Assembly: GCA_963169105.1 (NCBI GenBank)
Contig: OY720633.1
Span: 35,728,795-35,792,794 of the forward strand
Reading direction: 5' to 3'
DNA from: Ceriagrion tenellum
Taxonomy: Eukaryota > Arthropoda > Insecta > Odonata > Coenagrionidae
Length of the DNA: 64,000 nt
Positions 24,901 through 33,900 of the stretch are shown here, piece by piece. How positions within the stretch are numbered: the first letter of the stretch is position 1; every line of letters begins with the position of its first letter. The position numbers and the translations under genes are program-made. The notes below the pieces were generated by a model. The model worked only from the letters and a program-made list of their open reading frames with translations, made no database searches and was not told the origin of the DNA.

Positions 24901-27900
24901 CCATTTTACTATAAAGAATACGGAGTGCTGGAATTCTTTTTCACACCATCTATCACATGGCCCTTAATTGAATCTGGCCCCAAATTTGATCCCATTTATT
25001 ATAGAAAATTTATGAATGCCATGACATCAAATACTACACCATATCAAATTTTAACAGATAAAAGCCAATATTGGAGGACCGGACTGCCTTGGTTATTTCA
25101 ATGATACAAATTTCCCAACATTAGGTTTACTGCGTAGGGTAGACCCATACTCCAGCATTTGAGGAAGAAATGACCAGTACAGCTAACCTACCCAAATTGG
25201 TTTCCAGCCCAAAAAGCGAGACCTCTTGACTAATTGCCCCTCAAAGCGGGTAGCAGTCTTCTGCAATTGACGAAGAGGCTGTACACACAGCACCTGACGC
25301 ATTTGAGCATCCCTTGCCATCTCCAAAGCTGTTTGGCCTAAAAATGATTAAGAAGATAAGTCATGTAAAGTTTGTGTTCAGTCCAGGGTACAATGGTAGG
25401 GTAACTAATATACCTCCCTCATACAGGGAGCAATGCTTTTAAGTAATACAGACAGATAGTCTGATCATAATCCATATACAATTAGGGAACAATAAAAATA
25501 CAAACATAGTAGAGGATAAATAAATCATTATGTGAATGAAAGTTAACAACTCACAATAGAACAATAAATAAAGTCCTTGTGTAAAAGACATATTTTAGGT
25601 TCCAATGACGGAAAAAAAGGTATGCAATCAAAATGCTAATCAGTGATGGTCAAGTTCACTCATTATGCTTAAAAACATAAGCTCAACCCCAGATGGAAAC
25701 CTTAACAATAATATGATAATGTGCCATTCTTTTTAAATTGATATAGGACTTACCTTACTAATGACAGACAAAAAATTATACAGCTTAGAGTTGTATTAAG
25801 AAAAAAGAATACAATGTTTGTAATGTCACCATGAATGAACATCATCACAAAAAATTCAGGGAGACACTACTGATGCATAAAGTGCTTCCCAAGAAGGACA
25901 TCACGTAGGACCAAAAATGCTTACCTCTATTATTCCTTATTGAAGTATCGATTCCATTCTGCAAGAGCAGAACGGCAACTTCCTTGTGACCTCGATAAGA
26001 TGCACAGTGCAAGCAAGTATTACCTTGAGCATCTACACAATTTATGCTAGGAGGCTTATCTTGCTTTAACTGAAAGCATAAACAACGGAATAAAGATTAC
26101 TTATTATATATTCTCAAAACATAACCTACATTGCAGCTTAATGAATGGCAGTGAAGACAATCAATCACTACAAACAGAGACTAATTGCTATTGAGAGCAT
26201 CTTTTTGAAATGACTCACAGAATTTAAAGTACAAATTTGATCTTCAACCTATGATAAGAATCAATTGTCACGGACTTCATTGAAAGTTGTGAAGAGATCA
26301 ATGAATATATCATTGACTTCTATTTCCACATCCATAGCGTCCCCAATATCTCAACATAGCACTATGAGCTGTGAGTCGCACCAATAACTTGGTCTAAGCC
26401 CATGAAGATTTTCAAAAATTAATACACGTGTCCATCTGTCCTTGAGGGCTTGAGAGAAACTGGACTATGGCAATAAACAGGAGAGTGTCAGATGATCGTA
26501 ATGACCAAAGGCCAACTATACATGTTGATTCAGGGTTGCAATTCACTCACCATGGCCCCAACTGACTTTAAATCTCCCTGCCGAGCAGCAGCAAGGAGAG
26601 CTTCTTCACGCCGCCTTGCTTCTGTGGTCTCTGCTGCAGCTAACAGCTTGCACACTTCGGGATCTCTCCCAACCTCCCTTGGTGTAAGCCCTTCCCCATT
26701 TGCTACACTCACATCAGCACCTCTTCCCAAAAGAACTAACACCAAATCCTACAATGAAAACAACCAAAGATTATCATTTATTTAGTATCTATCATTATGA
26801 AAAAGAGACAATTCGTCAAAGTCAATAATGCCATAATATTTTCTTGAAAATAATAAAATATTTTTCATCAAGTTACACCAGTAAGAGATCATCTATTTCT
26901 TATGAGTCCAGCAACTAAATGATGATATAATAGAGTGAATAATAGCTGTAAACAAGGCAACACGTCTCCCTACTGAATTTAAATAATGGCTGTACAGTAT
27001 TTTGTGATGCAATTACGCAATATACTTTTTTATTTACAGACTTAATTATAACAGTTTATACCCCCTGAATGGGTAATCTCAATCCCTCCCTTTTAAATTC
27101 ACTTCTATTCCCAACTGGTTATGCTCCACACCTCTTGGTATTTGGTTTTCATGGTTCGAGAGATAAGAGATTGGGGGACTAATGTAAACAACATTTTTTG
27201 AAACACCTACCAGTCACTCATCAAAAATAAAATATACCATTACCCTTTAAATATTATACAACATTAACCACTAATTTTGTGAAACAGCTTATTGGGCTCA
27301 ATGCCAATATGATTTAAATTAAATTGGTTGCATAATCACATCAAAATCTAACAACTATGAATTCACATTTACTGCAATAGTCACTGTAGTGTCCTAAAAC
27401 AATTGACTGTTGAAAGTCGCAATGAGATCAACAGTCACGGCATGTATGTACCTATATCACTGGCAGTCGCAGCGTAGCGTGCAAGCAATGAACATGTCTC
27501 CAGAAAAGTGAGTTTCATTATAAGAGCACGAGGCACCACAGTGGCGACGAGGATGGGATTACTTTGTAGTATGGATGTATGAAGTATTTGGATGGTCTTA
27601 ACATAGAACATCGATTTGTTACTGCTCTTTGGCCTCAAGCTAATGGTGAAATTGAGAGGTAAAACAGATCTCTTCTGAAAAGGTTGCGAATTGCTCAAAT
27701 CAACACGAGTAATTGGAAGGAGACACTGAAAACATAAATTTTCAACTACCATTGTACACCACACTCTACTACAGGTGTGCCCCCAGGTGAACTAATGTTT
27801 GGCAGACCCTTTAGGTCCAAGTTACCGGCGTTTCAAACTGAGCTTGCAACTTGTCAGGATGAGGGCTTAAGGGATAGAGACGCCTTCCGCAAATACCAAG

Positions 27901-30900
27901 GCAAATTATATGCTGACAGGAAAAGGAATGCCATTCCTAGCCCTATTAAGATTGGGGATGAGGTCATGCTTCAAAAGAAAAAAGAAAATAAATTGTCACC
28001 AACATTCCATGAACAAGCTTTTAATGTTACTGATAGACACCAATCAGCTGTTCAAGCTCAAACAAATGATGATACCACAGTTGAAAGGAATGTTTCAATG
28101 TTCAAACCTTTTCACAAGCCAACTCCTGCTACCTTGCTTCCCTTGCATCAACTGATGATAGCAGTGTAAATGATTCAGTCAATACTTTGCCAACACTGAG
28201 CACAGATGTGTCAACAACATTATCTGAAAGACCAAAACAAAATAAACATCCCCCAGAATGGTAGAAAGATTATGTTCCATGAATATTGTTATATGTAATT
28301 GATTTTGTAGTGTCCTTATTGAAGTCCAATTTGTTATTTTGGTATTATGTTCCATAAAGTTAATTATTGTTTTGTACAATGCACAATGAAGTTTAACTTG
28401 TTTTTTTGTAATTGAATTCAGATTATACATGTATTTTAAATGATTTATTGTTTGTATGCAATTTCGTTTGTTTGGCATCATGAAGTATAATTGTTTTGGG
28501 ATATTGTTTTATTACAGCCTTATTTGTAAAAAATAAGGTGATGTAGTGTCCTAAAACAATTGACTGTCGAAAGTCGCAATGAGATCGACAGTCACGGCAT
28601 GTATGTATATCACTGGCAGTCGCAGTGTAGCATGCAAGCAATAAACATGTCTCCAGAAAAGTGAGTTTCATTATAAGAGCACGAGGCACCACTGTCACTT
28701 GTACTTTGGAACGGTAACTCTTAGATGGTAGGTTCATACATAATGAAGTGCCTTTTCTTTAAGCTCTCTCATTGCATCATTTAACAATGCTTAAACATCC
28801 ACTTATCCTGATCCCAGAGCAATGCCTTGATCTGCTTCCTCTCAAATTGCAGGACGATTTCCTTCTTTTCCTTCAGAGGTCCACGCCATTGCTTTGAAAT
28901 CCTATTTCTTGGGGTAAAATTTGGCCTGGGATATTTTTTCTACTTTGCACCAATATTTGTATCATACATCATCCCTAGGCCCGAGTTGCTTTTTTTGGCA
29001 TTTTAATAAACAAATAAATCAATACACATAATAAATCAATACACATAATTGTGTAGTGTAACAAAGGAAATATATCAATAAACTGGCACGTATCATGATA
29101 TTGTGAAATAGCGCATCACCATTCTAAACTTAGCATAAGCAGAAGATGGTTCGAGAGCATATACAAAAATACTTTCTACAAACCTGAGAATCTTTTAGGA
29201 GTCAGCCTCCATATTGACCACCACAGCAATTTCCCTGACCAATCACCAAAAAGTCACCTATTATTGGAATATTTTTTCTGCTGAATTTAATTTTCTACGG
29301 CAGCTTTAGATGTTCTAAATTTTCTAATCATCGTCTCGTATTTTTAGAACAGTAAGCATGTATTTACTATTAGCTAGTGTGCTCAAGCTACTTCTCGACC
29401 TGAGTTTCGGAAAATAAAAAAAAATGTGAGGTAAAATTTTCCGAACAACATAGCATCGGATTCCTAATGATGAGTATAATACATTGTGATCATGATTTTT
29501 AACACAACGAGGCAAATATCGCAATACGGATATACAAAAGGGATTCATTGTACGTCTGATTCACAACTAAATAACTAAGATTCACAACTAATAAGATTCG
29601 CAACTGAATACTCCACGAATAGATGAGACTTATTCCCTGCACGTCAGCGACGGACATTAGTTTTAGTTTGTGAAATAAAGGGTGGGAAATACTGGCCGAC
29701 AAACGTAATGATAGAAAAATAACGAGGATTCCTATTCCAGTTTCTCCCTGACTGTTACAAGAATTCCCTGACTTTTCCAGAAATTCAAAATTCCCTGACA
29801 ATTCCAGGTTTTCCCTGACGATCACCACCCTGTTATAGTACGACAACATCCTCTCACACAAGAAGGGCACTCTGGCTTTTGATGTACTAAGTTTACAGTT
29901 AGATAGAAATTTCCCCAGGAAACCAATACAATTTAAATGTCACATCACTATCCAAAAAATTATTGTATTATTTCTGTTTCATACTTTTGTGGGAGGGTTT
30001 CCCATAAAAAAGCTTGGATATGATGATTCAAAAGCATTAGGGGCAAGACAATTTCCAAATATGAGTAAGTAATCACTTTAGGACGACTTTCCTCTAAAAT
30101 ACTACACACTGGTAAGCTAAAAAATATTACCAATTACCAACCTAACTATAAAGTTATAAGAAACTAAAAAGCAGTAAAAACCATTAGCAATAAAATTAGT
30201 CACCTCTCTGCCAATAAATGCAGCCTTATGAAGTGCAGTGTCTCCGGCATCATTTATTGCATTGATGTCTGCGCCATGATCCAGCAACATTTCTACCACA
30301 GTAAGGTGCCCGAAGTAAGAAGCTAAATGGAGAGGGGTCCATCCAAAATTACTTTTATTCTTTCCTAAAAGATACAAGAATTTTTTCTTAGGAACAACAC
30401 ATTACTTTAATTCACTGCTCCAGCATCTGACAATTATAGATTCACTATCCATAATTAGGACTACTTAGTAGAAGAATCATTTGTTATGATCCCAGCAAAA
30501 AAAATTTCATGAGCAAAGAATATGGTTGGGCTAGAACAGACCACCAATACTAAGAGTAGAATTTTAATCCTATAGTAAATTAGTGATATAAGTTAAAAGT
30601 AATAAACATAATTGATGACCTCCAATCAACCACTACAAGTGAACAAAACCAAAAATATTTGAAAAGGAATGAGTGAAATTCAATTTGCCTTTATTGCAGT
30701 CATCCCATCATTATGGCACTGGTCCTTTTTAACTTAAAGCTAAAACAACATGTTAGAATAAAACTAAAATTTAAAATGTTACGACATATGTGAGAAGAGA
30801 AAATTAAGACCAAAATATTAATAAGGGGGATCGGGTTGTGTGGTGGCTAGAGTACTGGCTAACCATACGGACAGCTGGGGTTCAAATCCCTGCAGAGGAA

Positions 30901-33900
30901 GATGTTTTGCAGAGGTAACCCGATCTCTACTTGAGTGTCTTGTCAAGGGCACTTCAAGTGCAGTACTCCATCTGTTGGATGAGACGTTAATCTGTGGTCC
31001 CCTTAGCACCTTTCGTTAAGAGCAGGCTAATGCCAATGCCCCGTTTCTATCCACCCTTTCTCCCTTACCTATCCCCTATGGCACAAATGACCTCTGCCAT
31101 TGGTCGCCTCCCCAAATATCCAATCCAATACAATATTAATAACAATAGTGGCTGATGCTAAACAAGGGTTTTGATTCTTCTTCATACATGTCACATTAAA
31201 TCCGATACCACAGGACCCTGCCAAACTCCAATAGAGACTAACACCATAGGATTATCTTATATCAACTTTAACTATATTATTTTAATTGTATACACAACTA
31301 TTCTGGATTGCACAACAATCTCCTTGTAGTTATCAAGGGTAATATTTGATTCAATTGCCATAAAATTCTCTGCATGTTTTTTTGCTTGTCTATTTCTCCA
31401 CTTTGAATGGACGCTATCAAGGGTGACCAGATTCTACTGCAAGCTGTAATGGAGATTAGAACTTTTAAAAATATTACTCAAGTATTCAGAGCCAAAAACA
31501 TTTCCACCAAACAGCTGAATTGGTCAATTTTTTTACATTTCTGTAACGAAAAGAAAGAACAACAATAAATGACAAATGAAAAGGGCAACAAGTTTACTAT
31601 CATATGAATGGCTTTATAATAAAATATTTCTGATTTATACGCACCTCCCAAACTATTTTTCCATAGAGAGAAATCAGTAGTGATGATAACATTTTATCAT
31701 GAACTAAAATGCTACTTCAGCCAAAATCAGAGGACATTTGAAATGATTGACTTTAGGTTGAGTCAATGTTGAATAAATAATCACCTGTTCATTAATTGAA
31801 TTCTTTAAATTTGCCAGGGATTAATCATTAACCAATATTGTCCACTGAACTGATTTACATAGGCAACAATGCCATCATTTAGTAGTTTCTTGAGGTATTT
31901 TCTGCTATTTGAAGGTTTCAAAACTTAATAAAAGTGCTAACCTATCTAGTTTTACTTGAAAGTTTTTTGTTCAATTTCCTATGCATGCGTGCTTTCATGA
32001 ACCACTCAATAACATGATTCTTTGCAAAAAAAATATGCAAAAATTCAAATCCCTTCATTCACTCAACTATGGTGTGATCAAAGTTAGCAAAAATCAAGCC
32101 CATGGGAAAATCATTCAACCAAGCTTTTGCTTTGGCGCTTTTCACTATATATAATGCATATTTCATGTGTTTACATTATCTTTCATTAACCTTTAAATGC
32201 CAAAAGTGCCAATATTGGCACGCCATTTGGTGCTTCTCACTGCAGAAAGTGCCAATTTTGGCTTATAGGATTGGACTGGATATTAGGGGAGGCGACCGAC
32301 ACTTTAGGTCATTTGAGCCGATGGGAACAGGGTGGATAGAAACCCGGCATCGGCATTAGCCTGCTCTTAACGAAAGATGCCAAGGGGTTCATGGCCTAAC
32401 ATCTCATCTGACTGTACGGAGTACTGCACTTAAGCTCCCTCCACAAGGCACTCAAGTAGGGATCGGGTTTCCACTGAAAAACATCCTTCTTTACAGGGAT
32501 TTGAACCCTGGCCATACATATGGTTACCCAAGACTCAAGCCACCACACCAACCCGATTCCCCCTTTTTGGCTCATTCATTACAGGAAAACACGATAGGGG
32601 CCAATTTAAATCCAGCAGAGAGATTAATTGAAGAACCTTTAAATCCGGTGTTTACAAGTTAACAAATTTTCAACAGTGAGCATTAGCAATTTCTTGAATT
32701 ATTTCACCACTCATATATTCGTATTGCATCGATTTCCTTAGATACAAATGCACACAAAATTTGGCTGAGAGGTTGTTACACCGAAGCTGATTATGCTGTA
32801 CACTCTGATGTTAGTCTGACATAACAGAGAAAGGATACATAGAGGGGAGTTAAATTTTGCATTCCCCTTCTCCCGTAAGTCACTGGCACAGATAAATTAG
32901 ATTTAGACTAAGTGAAAAGTGCAGCTTGCAGGTACATCACAAAGGTAACCACAGTGGATTATCGTATATAAACACAGAGTTTAAGGGTAAAATGGCTAAC
33001 AGTTTTCAAAAGAAAATTGCACTACCTGAACAAACTCCATTAAAAACCTCTGGATTCTTTTGAGCAACCACCCCTCTTTCTACACAGGGGACATGCTCCC
33101 CTGTGTAGACTTCAAACCATGAAGACTATGCCATGGACTTACTTAAGGCAAATCTGACATGAGAGCTAGTGATACCAACAATGCCTTTTTTATCCAAAGT
33201 TGCAAATGCTTCCCTTTTGCATCACCTGCCACAGATTAAGCTATCCCTTTCCCTGCCCATGATGACTGGGTGAACAATGAGGTCTGCTGCAGAAGAATAG
33301 CAGCAACATACCCACGAAAGGCATGACACAAGAGGGAAAAATGTTCGATTGTACAGGTGGACAAAAGTCTGTTCCTGATTCTCCTATTGCAATCAGCCAA
33401 CTCATGGCCAAATTGTCTTCCCATCCAGCAATTTCCCCTACAAGACCAATAACAAATATCCTGATCTCACCTGATCCACCTTAACCTCCAAGTTATCCAA
33501 GGGGGATATGTATAAAACCATATCCACCAACTGGTTCAGGATTCGTATAAATCAGGGGTGGCCAATCCACGGCCCGCAGCCATGAACATTTTTCCAGCCC
33601 GCGAGATTCATCACACTTTAATACAATAACTTTGACACAATAATAATAACTCATTGTTTCAATTTTCACTCCAAAATAATGTCAATGGTGAGTCTAAATC
33701 GAATATGGGGATACATAATTTTATATGCGACCCGCAGAGTTATGATGTATTTCCAAAGTGGCCCGCAAGGTCATTTTGGTTGGCCACCCCTGGTTTAAAC
33801 AGTCCTGAAGTAACATACACCAAATGAACACTGGGTAATTTTTCTTACTATGGGCCGGGCTTCTGTGACTAGTTAAGCACTGTCTTATATTCTTGTTAAG

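Larger units (their letters stand above)
27385..28693 (+). mobile_element. Gypsy deletion derivative with both LTRs
   Basis: LTRs at 27385-27540 (156 bp) and 28542-28693 (152 bp, one 4-bp gap) are flanked by a 5-bp TSD GTCAC (27380-27384, 28694-28698). A primer-binding site TGGCGACGAGGATGGG follows the first LTR. Only the integrase end lies between, so Gag, protease, RT and RNase H are gone. Intron 2 of ORP1. Confidence 0.92.

Noticed and set aside
30825..30910. A functional tRNA gene at the SINE 5' end
   Set aside because: Box A and box B are present, but a proper cloverleaf with acceptor stem is not. The 307-bp unit with TSD is a SINE.
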